A stretch of 64,000 bases of DNA, taken from Neptuniibacter caesariensis (GTDB lineage: Bacteria; Pseudomonadota; Gammaproteobacteria; Pseudomonadales; Balneatricaceae). The notes under the pieces were generated by a model. It was given only the letters and a program-made list of their open reading frames with translations. It was not told the DNA's origin and did no database searches. Location of the stretch: positions 340,774 to 404,773 of the forward strand of contig NZ_CH724126.1 in assembly GCF_000153345.1 (NCBI RefSeq). The letters are read 5' to 3'. The translations under genes were made by a program, and so were the position numbers. Below are positions 16,064 to 25,172 of the stretch, piece by piece (the stretch's first letter is position 1; every line of letters starts with the position of its first letter).

Positions 16064-17557
16064 ATGACACAGCAAGTACCTCTTCTAATTAACGGCGAGC
16101 TAGTACAGAGTAAATCAGAGAACTGGATCCCAGTGACCAACCCAGCGACTCAGGAAGTGATTGCACAGGTTCCATGTGCAACGGCTGATGAAGTAGAGCA
16201 GGCGATCGACGCTGCTAAAGCTGCTTTTGAAGACTGGAAAGACACGCCGGTTGGTGAACGTGCTCGCCTAATGCTGCGTTACCAGGCGATCCTGAAAGAG
16301 CGTCAGGACGATATTGCACGTCTGATCTCTCAGGAAGTAGGTAAAACTTTCGAAGATGCGAAAGGTGACGTATGGCGTGGTATCGAAGTTGTAGAACACG
16401 CTTGTAACATTGCTTCCCTTTCTATGGGTGAAACGGTTGAAAACGTAGCGCGTAAGATCGACTGCTACAGCATCACTCAGCCGCTGGGTGTATGTGTAGG
16501 TATCACTCCATTCAACTTCCCGGCTATGATCCCACTGTGGATGTTCCCAATGGCGATCGCGTGCGGTAACACATTCGTACTTAAGCCATCTGAGCAGGAT
16601 CCACTAACGCCGATGCTGCTGGCTGAACTGTTCAAAGAAGCGGGTGCTCCAGACGGTCTTCTGCAGGTTGTTCACGGTGCGAAAGATGTTGTAGACCAGC
16701 TGCTGGTTCACAAAGATACTCCAGCGATCTCTTTCGTAGGTTCGGTAAACGTAGGTGAGCACATCTACCGTACCGGTACTGACAAGATGAAACGTGTCCA
16801 GGCGTTCGCAGGTGCGAAGAACCATATGGTTGTTATGCCGGATGCGTCTAAAAACCAGGTTGTTAACAGCATCGCGGGTGCATCTGTCGGTGCTGCCGGT
16901 CAGCGCTGCATGGCGATCTCTGTTGCTGTATTCGTTGGCGAAGCACGTCAGTGGATCCCAGAAGTACGTGATGCACTGGCTAAAGTACGCCCAGGTGCAT
17001 GGGATGATCCAGAAGCAGGTTACGGCCCACTGATTAACCCACAGGCACGTGAGCGTGTTCTGAACTTCATTCAGGAAGGTAAAGACGCAGGTGCTGAATG
17101 TATCCTGGACGGTTCTGAGTGTGTAGTTGACGGTTTCCCTGATGGTAACTGGGTTGGCCCAACGATGTTCCGTGGTGTAACACGTGATATGTCTATCTAC
17201 CAGGAAGAGATCTTTGGTCCTGTACTGATCGCTCTGGAAGTAGACACGCTGGAAGAAGCGATCGAGCTGATCAACGAAAACCCATACGGTAACGGTACGT
17301 CTATGTTCACCTCTTCTGGTGCAGCTGCACGTAAGTACCAGCACGAGATCAAAGTAGGTCAGGTAGGTATCAACGTACCTGTACCAGTGCCTCTACCAAT
17401 GTTCTCTTTCACCGGTTGGAGAAAGTCTTTCTACGGTGACCAGCATGCTTACGGTAAGCAGGCGGTTAAGTTCTACACCGAGACTAAGACAGTGACTGCA
17501 CGTTGGTTCGAAGATGACATCGATACTGGCGTTAACACAACCATCCAGCTGAAGTAA
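16064..17557 (+). CDS. mmsA: Methylmalonate-semialdehyde dehydrogenase (CoA-acylating)
   Basis: A 497-aa aldehyde dehydrogenase superfamily enzyme that oxidises methylmalonate semialdehyde with NAD and CoA to propionyl-CoA and CO2, late in valine breakdown. The catalytic cysteine is C282 in [28 protein letters not shown] (149-168) is diagnostic for the MmsA group, as is [19 protein letters not shown] near 450, with a serine-less FTG form. Length matches the family (about 500). It heads the rightward valine operon opposite mmsR, with strongly biased codons suggesting high expression. Confidence 0.95.
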   Translation: MTQQVPLLINGELVQSKSENWIPVTNPATQEVIAQVPCATADEVEQAIDAAKAAFEDWKDTPVGERARLMLRYQAILKERQDDIARLISQEVGKTFEDAKGDVWRGIEVVEHACNIASLSMGETVENVARKIDCYSITQPLGVCVGITPFNFPAMIPLWMFPMAIACGNTFVLKPSEQDPLTPMLLAELFKEAGAPDGLLQVVHGAKDVVDQLLVHKDTPAISFVGSVNVGEHIYRTGTDKMKRVQAFAGAKNHMVVMPDASKNQVVNSIAGASVGAAGQRCMAISVAVFVGEARQWIPEVRDALAKVRPGAWDDPEAGYGPLINPQARERVLNFIQEGKDAGAECILDGSECVVDGFPDGNWVGPTMFRGVTRDMSIYQEEIFGPVLIALEVDTLEEAIELINENPYGNGTSMFTSSGAAARKYQHEIKVGQVGINVPVPVPLPMFSFTGWRKSFYGDQHAYGKQAVKFYTETKTVTARWFEDDIDTGVNTTIQLK

Positions 17558-17626
17558 TTCACGGATAGTAGTTAAAAAAATAATGAGAAAGGGGCTCAAA
17601 GTTTTTGTGAAAGCGTTATGAGCAAA

Positions 17627-17711
17627 GGCTAGAGAAGGCAAAAAGTCACGAGGAAGCGGAGTTTACTGGAGTAAATGAGCATTTCGAGTGACTTTTTAAC
17701 GCTCTATAGCC
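17627..17711. repeat. Concentric palindromic element inside the valine operon
   Basis: AAAAAGTCAC (17640-17649) is the exact complement of GTGACTTTTT (17688-17697). Inside it, TTTACT (17662-17667) and AGTAAA (17670-17675) form a second perfect repeat with exactly the same centre, 17668.5. GGCTAGAG (17627-17634) and CTCTATAGCC (17702-17711) extend the symmetry imperfectly. The element occupies the 212-bp gap between mmsA and the dehydrogenase and has no reading frame. It looks like a dispersed intergenic repeat or an RNA processing/attenuation structure. No second copy was seen in this window. Confidence 0.7.
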
Positions 17712-17769
17712 GCGCGCAATAGCTTTAACTTAACTTTGCGAGACCCCTTTCCACTTAAAGGAGAGAGCG

Positions 17770-18927
17770 ATGGATTTCGAGCTGAATGAAGATCAGATTG
17801 CATTCGCTGACATGGCCCGTGCCTTTGCGCAAAATGAATTTGAACCCCACGCTGCAAAGTGGGATGAAGAGCAGATCTTTCCGGTAGAAGTTCTACGTAG
17901 TGCTGGCGAGATGGGCTTTTGTGGTCTCTATTCACCTGAAGATGTAGGTGGATTGGGGCTGAGTCGTCTGGATGCCAGCATTATCTTTGAGCAGCTGGCG
18001 ATGGGATGTACTTCGACGACTGCTTTTATCACGATTCACAATATGGCCACCTGGATGATCGCGGACTTCGGTAACGAAGATACCCGTCAGCAGTGGTGTC
18101 CTGAACTGACGGCAGGTACCAAACTTGCGTCATACTGTCTGACCGAGCCAAATGCCGGTTCAGATGCGGCTTCCCTGAAAACCACCGCCCGTCGCGAAGG
18201 CGACAACTATATCCTCAACGGTAGCAAAATTTTCATCTCTGGCGCGGGTAGCACTGACGTGCTGGTTGTTATGGCGCGTACTGGTGAAGACGGTCCTAAA
18301 GGGATCTCTGCGTTTGCTGTTGATGCGAAAGCGGAAGGTATCGTTTACGGCCGTAAAGAAGACAAAATGGGCTGGAACAGCCAGCCAACACGAATGATTA
18401 CGTTTGAAGACGTTGTGGTCCCTGCATCTGCTTTGCTGGGCAATGAAGGTGACGGCTTCAAAATTGCTATGAAAGGCCTGGATGGCGGCCGAATCAATAT
18501 TGCCACCTGCTCAATCGGTACTGCTCAGGCAGCGCTGAATCGTGCCCGTGACTATATGCACGAGCGTAAGCAGTTCGGTAAAGAGCTGGCTAATTTCCAG
18601 GCATTGCAGTTCAAACTGGCAGATATGGCAACCGAGTTGGTCGCTGCGCGCCAGATGGTGCGTATGGCGGCTGCCAAACTGGACGCTAACCACCCGGATA
18701 AAACTGCTTACTGTGCGATGGCAAAACGTTTCGCAACTGATGTGGGTTTCAACGTTGCTGACGAAGCCTTGCAGATCTTTGGTGGTAATGGATATATCAA
18801 AGAGTACCCAATGGAGCGCTATATTCGAGATAACCGCGTTCACAGAATTCTGGAAGGTACTAACGAAATTATGCGCGTTATCGTTGCTCGTCGCGTGCTG
18901 ATGGAAGACGCAGCAGACCTGCTGTGA
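17770..18927 (+). CDS. Acyl-CoA dehydrogenase, probably isobutyryl-CoA dehydrogenase
   Basis: FAD-dependent dehydrogenase of 385 aa, expected to convert isobutyryl-CoA to methacrylyl-CoA. CLTEPNAGSDAASLKTTA near 120 is the substrate/FAD signature, and the catalytic glutamate occurs at the common C-terminal place in HRILEGTNEIMR (about 363). This is unlike the isovaleryl enzyme at 1264-2430, which lacks Glu there. AAAGGAGAGAGCG precedes the ATG. Its place between mmsA and the hydratase/hydrolase genes of the valine route gives the substrate assignment; short branched 2-methylbutyryl-CoA may also be used. Confidence 0.9.
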   Translation: MDFELNEDQIAFADMARAFAQNEFEPHAAKWDEEQIFPVEVLRSAGEMGFCGLYSPEDVGGLGLSRLDASIIFEQLAMGCTSTTAFITIHNMATWMIADFGNEDTRQQWCPELTAGTKLASYCLTEPNAGSDAASLKTTARREGDNYILNGSKIFISGAGSTDVLVVMARTGEDGPKGISAFAVDAKAEGIVYGRKEDKMGWNSQPTRMITFEDVVVPASALLGNEGDGFKIAMKGLDGGRINIATCSIGTAQAALNRARDYMHERKQFGKELANFQALQFKLADMATELVAARQMVRMAAAKLDANHPDKTAYCAMAKRFATDVGFNVADEALQIFGGNGYIKEYPMERYIRDNRVHRILEGTNEIMRVIVARRVLMEDAADLL

Positions 18928-18955
18928 TCCTGTTGATAAGAATTGGAGAATGAGA

Positions 18956-19732
18956 ATGACCGATAAACTGATTGTTGAAAAACAGGGCCATACAGCGGTT
19001 ATTACGATGAATAACCCGCCGGCAAACACCTGGACGGAAGAGAGCCTGAAAGGTCTGGCGGTGGTTGTTGAAGAACTGAACCAGGATAAAGAGATCTACG
19101 CGCTTGTTATCCGTTCTAACAGCGAAAAATTCTTCTCTGCAGGTGCTGACCTGAACCTGTTTGCGGATGGTGATCGTTCGGTTGCCCGCGATATGGCACG
19201 CTACTTCGGCGAAGCGTTTGAGACACTGGCGCGTTTCCGTGGTGTATCGATTGCTGCAATTAACGGCTTTGCCATGGGTGGCGGTCTTGAAGTTGCGCTG
19301 GCCTGTGATATCCGTGTTGCTGAAGAGCAGGCGCAGATGGCATTGCCAGAAGCGAAAGTAGGCCTGCTGCCATGTGCAGGTGGTACTCAGAACCTGACCA
19401 TGCTGGTGGGTGAAGGCTGGACTAAGCGTTTGATCCTTTGTGGTGAGCGTATCAAGGCGCCGCTGGCAAAAGAGATCGGTCTGGTTGAAGAGCTGGTACC
19501 ACAAGGTCAGTCATTCGAAAAAGCGATGGAGCTGGCAAAAGCGGTTGAGCAGCAGAGCCCAACTGCGGTAGCTGCTTGTAAGCAACTGATCCAGAACAAC
19601 CGCACCAACCACTGGGATGCAGGTTACATTCTGGAGCGTGAGCTGTTCGTTGATCTGTTCCACACAGAAGATCAGAAAGAGGGTGTAAACGCGTTCCTTG
19701 AGAAGCGTGCCCCTGAGTGGAAAAACCAATAA
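18956..19732 (+). CDS. Enoyl-CoA hydratase (valine pathway)
   Basis: Crotonase-family protein of 258 aa. FFSAGADLNLF near residue 60 forms the first oxyanion-hole segment and INGFAMGGGLEVALACDIRV the second. The catalytic acidic positions lie around MALPEAKVGLLPCAGGTQ. I chose the ATG at 18956 because GGAG (18945-18948) is 7 nt away; the ATG at 18950 is only 1 nt from it. In context it hydrates methacrylyl-CoA to 3-hydroxyisobutyryl-CoA. It is 28 bp after the dehydrogenase and 10 bp before the hydrolase gene. Confidence 0.88.
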   Translation: MTDKLIVEKQGHTAVITMNNPPANTWTEESLKGLAVVVEELNQDKEIYALVIRSNSEKFFSAGADLNLFADGDRSVARDMARYFGEAFETLARFRGVSIAAINGFAMGGGLEVALACDIRVAEEQAQMALPEAKVGLLPCAGGTQNLTMLVGEGWTKRLILCGERIKAPLAKEIGLVEELVPQGQSFEKAMELAKAVEQQSPTAVAACKQLIQNNRTNHWDAGYILERELFVDLFHTEDQKEGVNAFLEKRAPEWKNQ

Positions 19733-19742
19733 GGATCTGACG

Positions 19743-20840
19743 ATGAGTTGCGTACTGTTTAATGAAATTTCGACTCAGGATGGCAAAAAGATCGTTGAGA
19801 TCAGCCTGAATTCTGAGCGCTCACTGAACGCTCTGACGCTGGAAATGATCGACCTTATTCAGCCTAAGCTGGACGAGTGCAAAACCGACGACAGCGTTGT
19901 CGCGATCATCCTGGATAGTGCAGGAGAGAAAGCATTCTGCGCCGGTGGCGATGTTGTCAATCTGTACAAGTCGATGACCGGTGACGGCGATGCGTCATTC
20001 CCGGAAGATTTCTTTACCCGTGAGTACACGCTGGATTACACCATCCATACCTATCCTAAGCCGATCATCTGCTGGGGTGCGGGTATTGTGATGGGCGGCG
20101 GCATGGGCCTGTTTAACGGCTGTAGCCACCGTATCGTAACCGAATCTTCACACATGGCGATGCCAGAAGTGACGATCGGCCTGTATCCAGATGTTGGCGG
20201 TAGCTGGTTCCTGAACCATATGCCAGGCCGTACGGGCTTGTTCCTGGGTTTAACCGGTAATCCAATGTTTGCAGCGGATGCCCTGTTCCTGGGTCTTGCA
20301 GATCGCTTTGTGGCGAATGAAATGCGCCAGAGCATGGTTGAACGTCTGCAGGCGGAAAACTGGAGTGGTGCAGCGGATGCTGCGGTTAACCGTGTACTGC
20401 GTGATCTGGAAGAGGAGTCTCAGCCGCAGTTTAAGTCTGAATCTCCGATTCAGGAACACTATGACTTTATCCAGCAGATCACTGATCAGGACAGCGTTGA
20501 AGAGATTGTTGAAGCGCTGTTGGCGGTTGAGAGCGAAGACAAGTGGATTAACCGTTCCAAGAAGGCGATCAGCCACGGTAGTCCATTGGCCGTTAACCTG
20601 ATTCAGAAACAGCTGGAGGTGACTAAGCACATGTCACTGAAAGAGGTGTTCTGTGCTGAGATGGTGCTGTCTGTACAGTGTTGTAAACACCGTGAATTCC
20701 CGGAAGGCGTACGTGCGCTGCTGGTGGATAAAGACGGTAAACCAGAGTGGACTTATAAAACTCTGGGCGAAGTTGATCAGGCCAAAGTGGCTGAGTTCTT
20801 TGTTTCCCCATGGGAGACAAACCCACTGGCTGGTTTGTAA
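19743..20840 (+). CDS. 3-hydroxyisobutyryl-CoA hydrolase
   Basis: Crotonase-superfamily thioesterase of 365 aa, longer than typical hydratases (about 260) and matching the HIBYL-CoA hydrolase group. FCAGGDVVNLYKSM and GIVMGGGMGLFNGCSHRIVT are the oxyanion-hole segments; MPEVTIGLYPDVGGSWFL is the characteristic hydrolase motif with its catalytic Glu and Asp. The ATG at 19743 follows AAGGATCTGACG. It releases free 3-hydroxyisobutyrate, the substrate of MmsB encoded next. Confidence 0.92.
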   Translation: MSCVLFNEISTQDGKKIVEISLNSERSLNALTLEMIDLIQPKLDECKTDDSVVAIILDSAGEKAFCAGGDVVNLYKSMTGDGDASFPEDFFTREYTLDYTIHTYPKPIICWGAGIVMGGGMGLFNGCSHRIVTESSHMAMPEVTIGLYPDVGGSWFLNHMPGRTGLFLGLTGNPMFAADALFLGLADRFVANEMRQSMVERLQAENWSGAADAAVNRVLRDLEEESQPQFKSESPIQEHYDFIQQITDQDSVEEIVEALLAVESEDKWINRSKKAISHGSPLAVNLIQKQLEVTKHMSLKEVFCAEMVLSVQCCKHREFPEGVRALLVDKDGKPEWTYKTLGEVDQAKVAEFFVSPWETNPLAGL

Positions 20841-20861
20841 GCGAATAAGAAAAGCGGTCCC

Positions 20862-20911
20862 GTGGGAGTGGCATCTTGCCGCGAGAGATTTGGCAAGATG
20901 CACCTTCTACA
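20862..20911. repeat. REP-like palindromic element
   Basis: GCATCTTGCC (20871-20880) and GGCAAGATGC (20892-20901) form a 10-bp perfect stem with an 11-nt loop beginning GCGAGA. GTGGGAG on the left and CTTCTAC on the right extend the symmetry imperfectly. The layout GTGGGAGNGGC...GCCGCGA resembles REP sequences known from Pseudomonas. It lies in the 125-bp gap before mmsB. Confidence 0.65.
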
Positions 20912-20965
20912 GCGAAGAAGATAAATTGAGCGCAGCGCTCAAACAATAATAAAAGGGCTAGAGAT

Positions 20966-21856
20966 ATGGCGACAATTGGTTTTATTGGTCTGGGCAACAT
21001 GGGTGGCCCAATGGCGATCAACCTGGTTAAAGCAGGTCACTCCGTTAAAGCATTCGATTTGTCACAGGATGCAATTGCGAAGGTGGTAGCAGAAGGCGGC
21101 CAGGCTGCAGCTACGGCTGCTGAAGCGGCAACTGATGTTGAGTTTCTGGTAACTATGCTACCGGCAGGTAAGCATGTTGAAGGCTTGATGGTAACAGGCG
21201 AGACACCGCTGTTTGATGTAGTAGCAGACGGTACGCTGATTATCGATTCCTCGACTATCGATGCCGATACCGCTAAACGCGTAGCAGCTACCGGTGCTGA
21301 TCGCGGTATCAGCTTTATCGATGCACCGGTATCAGGTGGTGTGGGCGGCGCTGTCGCTGGCACACTGGCATTCATGGTGGGTGCGTCTGATGAGCAGTTC
21401 GCCAAAGCGAAGCCAATTCTGGATTGCATGGGCAAGAACATCTTCCACGCGGGCGATAATGGCGCAGGTCAGGTGGCTAAAGCATGTAACAACATGCTGT
21501 TGGCGATTCTGATGACCGGTACGTCTGAAGCGCTGAACATGGGCGTTAAAAACGGCCTGGATCCAGCGGTTCTGTCTGAAATCATGAAGCAGAGCTCCGG
21601 TAACAACTGGTCACTACAGGTTTACAACCCATTCCCAGGCGTGATGGAAGGCGTACCGTCTTCTAACGATTATCAGGGTGGCTTCCAGGTAGATCTAATG
21701 TTTAAAGATCTGGGTCTGGCAATGGAACTGAGCCAGCAGAGCGCTTCTCCAACCCCTATGGGTTCACAGGCCCGTGCACTGTTTAACCTGCACAAAGCCA
21801 ATGGCAATGGTGGTCTGGACTTCTCAAGCGTACTGCGTCTGTATCAGGATCAGTAA
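20966..21856 (+). CDS. mmsB: 3-hydroxyisobutyrate dehydrogenase
   Basis: NAD-dependent beta-hydroxyacid dehydrogenase, 296 aa, oxidising 3-hydroxyisobutyrate to methylmalonate semialdehyde, the MmsA substrate. The N-terminal signature IGFIGLGNMGGPMAINLVKA is the dinucleotide-binding motif (residues 4-23). FIDAPVSGGVGGAVAGTLAF is the substrate-binding segment and GQVAKACNNMLLAI carries the catalytic lysine (about 171). It follows the hydrolase after a REP-like element. Confidence 0.95.
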   Translation: MATIGFIGLGNMGGPMAINLVKAGHSVKAFDLSQDAIAKVVAEGGQAAATAAEAATDVEFLVTMLPAGKHVEGLMVTGETPLFDVVADGTLIIDSSTIDADTAKRVAATGADRGISFIDAPVSGGVGGAVAGTLAFMVGASDEQFAKAKPILDCMGKNIFHAGDNGAGQVAKACNNMLLAILMTGTSEALNMGVKNGLDPAVLSEIMKQSSGNNWSLQVYNPFPGVMEGVPSSNDYQGGFQVDLMFKDLGLAMELSQQSASPTPMGSQARALFNLHKANGNGGLDFSSVLRLYQDQ

Positions 21857-21874
21857 TCGCTGAGCATTAATACT

Positions 21875-21905
21875 TATCCGCCGGATTCTAGGTCACCGGC
21901 GGATA
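21875..21905 (+). other. Hairpin between mmsB and prpE
   Basis: TATCCGCCGG (21875-21884) and CCGGCGGATA (21896-21905) form a 10-bp perfect stem with an 11-nt loop; only TTT follows. It may attenuate transcription or mark the mmsB mRNA end. Confidence 0.55.
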
Positions 21906-21942
21906 TTTCCAACCTGATAAAAAAAATAAAGAGGTTGAACCG

Positions 21943-23835
21943 ATGGGATACAACAAAGAATACCAATCTGCCCTCGATAATACGGAAGCCTATTGGGCAG
22001 GACAGGCTGATAGCGTTGCCTGGTACAAGAAACCGACAACCACAGTCACTAAAACCGATTTTGGTACCTATAGCTGGTACCCCGATGGTGAGCTTAACAG
22101 CTGCTATCTGGCACTGGATTACCACGTAGAAAATGGCCGTGGTGATCAGGTTGCCCTCTATTATGATTCTCCAGCGACAGGCGGCACAAAAGAAGCGATT
22201 ACTTACACACAGCTTCTGGATCGCGTGTCTCGTTTTGCGGGTGCACTGAAAGCACAGGGCATTGAAAAGGGCGATACAGTTCTGATCTATATGCCGATGA
22301 TCCCTGAAGCCGCTGTAGCGATGCTGGCTTGTGCCCGTTTAGGTGCGATCCACTCTGTGGTATTCGGTGGCTTTGCCCCGGCTGAGATGGCTATTCGTAT
22401 TGACGATGCTAACCCGAAAATGATCCTGACCGCTTCCTGCGGTATCGAATTTGAAAAGAAGATTGCCTACAAGCCTCTGGTAGATCAGGCGATCGATCTT
22501 GCTACACATAAGCCCGCACATACGATTGTTTGCCAACGCGCAGAGATTAAAGCTGAGCTGGACAAAGCGGGTGATCTGGATTGGTATCAGGTTCAGGAAG
22601 GTGTTGAGCCTGCTGCATGTACGCCGGTTAAAGGTTCTGACCCGCTTTATATTCTTTACACATCAGGTACGACTGGCCAGCCAAAAGGTATTGTCCGTGA
22701 CAACGGCGGTAATGCGGTTGCACTGAAATATGCGATGCACAATATCTGCGGTATGCAGCCGGGCGATGTCTGGTGGGCTGCGTCTGATATTGGTTGGGTG
22801 GTAGGCCACTCCTACATTGTATACGGGCCGTTGATGGCGGGCTGTAGCGCGGTGTTCTTCGAAGGTAAACCGATTAAAAACCCTGATGCAGGTACATTCT
22901 GGCGTGTCATCGAAGATTACGGCGTGACCTCTATGTTCTGTGCTCCAACGGCATTCCGTGCGATCCGCAAGGAAGATCCAGAAGGTGCCCTATCAGGTAG
23001 CTACAACCTGAATAGCCTGAAGTGGGTATTTGTAGCCGGTGAGAAACTGGACTCCTCAACCTATCACTGGCTGTCTGATCTGTTGAAAGTGCCGGTGATC
23101 GATCACTGGTGGCAGACAGAAACCGGTTGGCCGATGACTTCGCCGATGATGGGTTGGGACAACCCTTCAGAGTCGCGTCTGGGTTCAACGAATAAACCGG
23201 TACCGGGCTATGATATCCGTGTTCTGGATAGCGATGGTACTGAAGTGGCGGACGGTGAAGCAGGTAATATCTGCGTGAAACTACCGATGCCTCCTGGGGT
23301 TGCCTGGAGTATCTGGAACAACAATGACCGTTACGTAAGCTCCTATCTGGAAGCTTTCCCGGGTTACTACCACACCGGTGACGGTGGCTATAAAGATGAA
23401 GATGGCTATATCTACATCACGGGCCGTACTGATGATGTGATCAACGTGTCCGGACACCGTTTATCCACAGGCGAGATGGAAGAAGTGGTTTCTGCTCATC
23501 CAGAGGTGGCTGAGTGTGCAGTCATCGGTGTCAACGATGAGCTGAAAGGTCAGCTTCCGGTCGGCCTGATCGTGCTGAAGGCAGGTTCTGAGATCGAAGA
23601 AGATCAACTGCAGACCGAACTAGTTAAGATGGTTCGTGAGCAGGTAGGTGCCTTGGCATGTTTCCGTACCGCGATGGTTGTTCAACGTTTGCCGAAGACC
23701 CGCTCCGGTAAGATCCTGCGCGCAATTCTGCGTAAGATCGCCGCACAGGAGGAATACAAAATGCCGTCTACCATCGATGATCCAGCTATCCTTGGCGAAA
23801 TCGAAGAGCTGATCGAAGCGCGTAGCGGAGCTTAA
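21943..23835 (+). CDS. prpE: Propionyl-CoA synthetase (propionate-CoA ligase)
   Basis: AMP-forming acyl-CoA ligase of 630 aa, the PrpE length. YTSGTTGQPKGIVRDNGG is the P-loop-like AMP motif (about 236-253); WWAASDIGWVVGHSYIVYGP is typical of acetyl/propionyl-CoA synthetases; the catalytic Lys lies in TRSGKILRAILRKIA (about 590). The C-terminal KMPSTIDDPAILGEIEE favours PrpE over Acs. GAGGTTGAACCG precedes the ATG. Placed after the valine genes, it would activate propionate linked to the propionyl-CoA made by MmsA. Confidence 0.9.
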   Translation: MGYNKEYQSALDNTEAYWAGQADSVAWYKKPTTTVTKTDFGTYSWYPDGELNSCYLALDYHVENGRGDQVALYYDSPATGGTKEAITYTQLLDRVSRFAGALKAQGIEKGDTVLIYMPMIPEAAVAMLACARLGAIHSVVFGGFAPAEMAIRIDDANPKMILTASCGIEFEKKIAYKPLVDQAIDLATHKPAHTIVCQRAEIKAELDKAGDLDWYQVQEGVEPAACTPVKGSDPLYILYTSGTTGQPKGIVRDNGGNAVALKYAMHNICGMQPGDVWWAASDIGWVVGHSYIVYGPLMAGCSAVFFEGKPIKNPDAGTFWRVIEDYGVTSMFCAPTAFRAIRKEDPEGALSGSYNLNSLKWVFVAGEKLDSSTYHWLSDLLKVPVIDHWWQTETGWPMTSPMMGWDNPSESRLGSTNKPVPGYDIRVLDSDGTEVADGEAGNICVKLPMPPGVAWSIWNNNDRYVSSYLEAFPGYYHTGDGGYKDEDGYIYITGRTDDVINVSGHRLSTGEMEEVVSAHPEVAECAVIGVNDELKGQLPVGLIVLKAGSEIEEDQLQTELVKMVREQVGALACFRTAMVVQRLPKTRSGKILRAILRKIAAQEEYKMPSTIDDPAILGEIEELIEARSGA

Positions 23836-23907
23836 ATCTATAGCTATACCCTGGAGGGTTACCCGCGGGTATTCCTCCTTTGACTCTAATTCATTTTGCA
23901 CTCTTAG

Positions 23908-23944
23908 CCGGCCATGTACTTAGCGCATGAGCCGGTCTTTTTTT
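23908..23944 (+). terminator. Terminator after prpE
   Basis: CCGGC/GCCGG (23908-23912, 23931-23935), extended by CATG/CATG with a one-base bulge, is followed by TCTTTTTTT. Confidence 0.75.
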
Positions 23945-24004
23945 GCCCTGACGGTTTTGCCATCGTTGACCGAAGTTTCAGCCTTTGTCCTGATGTGATG
24001 TGCA

Positions 24005-24026
24005 TTAGGGTTTTCCCTAATTTTTT
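24005..24026 (+). terminator. Second terminator upstream of the SDR gene
   Basis: TTAGGG (24005-24010) and CCCTAA (24015-24020) form a stem around TTTT and are followed by six T residues. It insulates the SDR gene from the valine operon or attenuates a leader transcript. Confidence 0.65.
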
Positions 24027-24147
24027 CTCGCAATTGCAGCGAAAAAACGCTATAAAAGAGCCTAGGTTAGACGTACAAAATTATGTGTGGCGTAGTGCTT
24101 TGAATCCTCTGCTATTCGGCTTTACTGCTACCCAAGGAGAATAAGAA

Positions 24148-24909
24148 ATGCAGATTAAAGACAGTGTATTTGTAATCACCGGTGGTGGTCGTGGTTTAGG
24201 TCGTGCAATGGCTGAAAACCTGGCTGAGAAAGGCGGGAAGGTTGCATTGATCGACCTGAGCCAGGAAAGCCTGGACGAGGCTTGCGCAGCGTGTGCAGAA
24301 CACGGTGTAGAGGCGCGTGGTTACGTTTGTAACATCACTGATGAATCTGCAGTTGAAAATACCTTTGCGCAGATTAAAGCTGATTTTGGTGAGATTAACG
24401 GTCTGGTTAACAATGCCGGCCTGATGCGTGATGGTATGCTGATTAAAGTGAAAGAGGGAGAGCTGCAGGCGAAAATGAGCCTGGAGCAGTTCCAGTCGGT
24501 GGTTGATGTGAACATGACCGGTACATTCCTGTGTGGCCGTGAAGCGGCTGCTGCGATGGCCGTTCAGGGCAAAGGTGGTGTCATTGTGAACATCTCCTCT
24601 GTTTCCCGTGCCGGTAATATGGGCCAGACAAACTACTCTGCGACTAAGTCCGCGGTAGCGACAATGGTAACTAGCTGGGCAGGTGAATTGGCGCGTCATA
24701 AGATCCGTGTAGGAGGTATCGCACCGGGTGTTATCGCAACGGAGATGACTGCACAGATGAAACCTGAAGCGATCGATCGTATGGTGTCTGCGGTTCCGCT
24801 ACGTCGCCTGGGTGAAGTAGAAGAGATGGCGCATACCCTGCAGTACATCGTGGAGAATGATTTCTTTACGGGTCGTATCGTAGAGATGGACGGTGGTCTG
24901 CGTATCTGA
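24148..24909 (+). CDS. Short-chain dehydrogenase/reductase (FabG-like)
   Basis: Classical SDR of 253 aa. TGGGRGLG at residues 11-18 binds the nucleotide, VNNAG the NAG motif, and the catalytic Ser, Tyr and Lys are in ISSVSRAGNMGQTNYSATKS. AAGGAGAATAAGAA precedes the ATG. It is monocistronic between terminators. Probable substrates are 3-oxo/3-hydroxyacyl thioesters, for example a 2-methyl-3-hydroxyacyl-CoA of branched-chain metabolism, but this is open. Confidence 0.85.
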   Translation: MQIKDSVFVITGGGRGLGRAMAENLAEKGGKVALIDLSQESLDEACAACAEHGVEARGYVCNITDESAVENTFAQIKADFGEINGLVNNAGLMRDGMLIKVKEGELQAKMSLEQFQSVVDVNMTGTFLCGREAAAAMAVQGKGGVIVNISSVSRAGNMGQTNYSATKSAVATMVTSWAGELARHKIRVGGIAPGVIATEMTAQMKPEAIDRMVSAVPLRRLGEVEEMAHTLQYIVENDFFTGRIVEMDGGLRI

Positions 24910-24931
24910 TCTTATTGATTCGGTTCTGTGA

Positions 24932-24958
24932 AAAAGCCCGCTGAGTGCGGGTTTTTTT
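24932..24958 (+). terminator. Rho-independent terminator of the SDR gene
   Basis: CCCGC (24937-24941) and GCGGG (24947-24951) are flanked by an A-run on the left and seven T residues on the right. Confidence 0.88.
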
Positions 24959-25172
24959 GTGGCTGATTAGGAGGCCATAGGGGTTAGGATGCCGCTGTAC
25001 AGCTAGAGAACACCATTCCATGGCTAGAGAAAAAACAGAAACTTGCTCTAGGTTTTAGCTTCGGCTTCCGACATAGATAAGACATAAGCTATTAACTCCC
25101 TATTCAGTTTTTTGCTGTATGTTTGACTGTAAATAACTAAAAGACATACTTCCGTATAAAGAAGGTGAAGAA

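Larger units (their letters stand above)
23836..24147. promoter_or_regulatory. Intergenic region with two tandem terminators upstream of an SDR gene
   Basis: The 312-bp gap holds an imperfect GC hairpin just after prpE (about 23852-23880), the two terminators listed separately, and a likely promoter for the SDR gene with TATAAA at 24051-24056 preceded by GCGAAAAAACGC. No convincing coding sequence is present. Confidence 0.5.

Noticed and set aside
16604-17344. Long minus-strand reading frame antisense to mmsA
   Set aside because: Same explanation: biased codons of mmsA. The antisense translation resembles no protein family.
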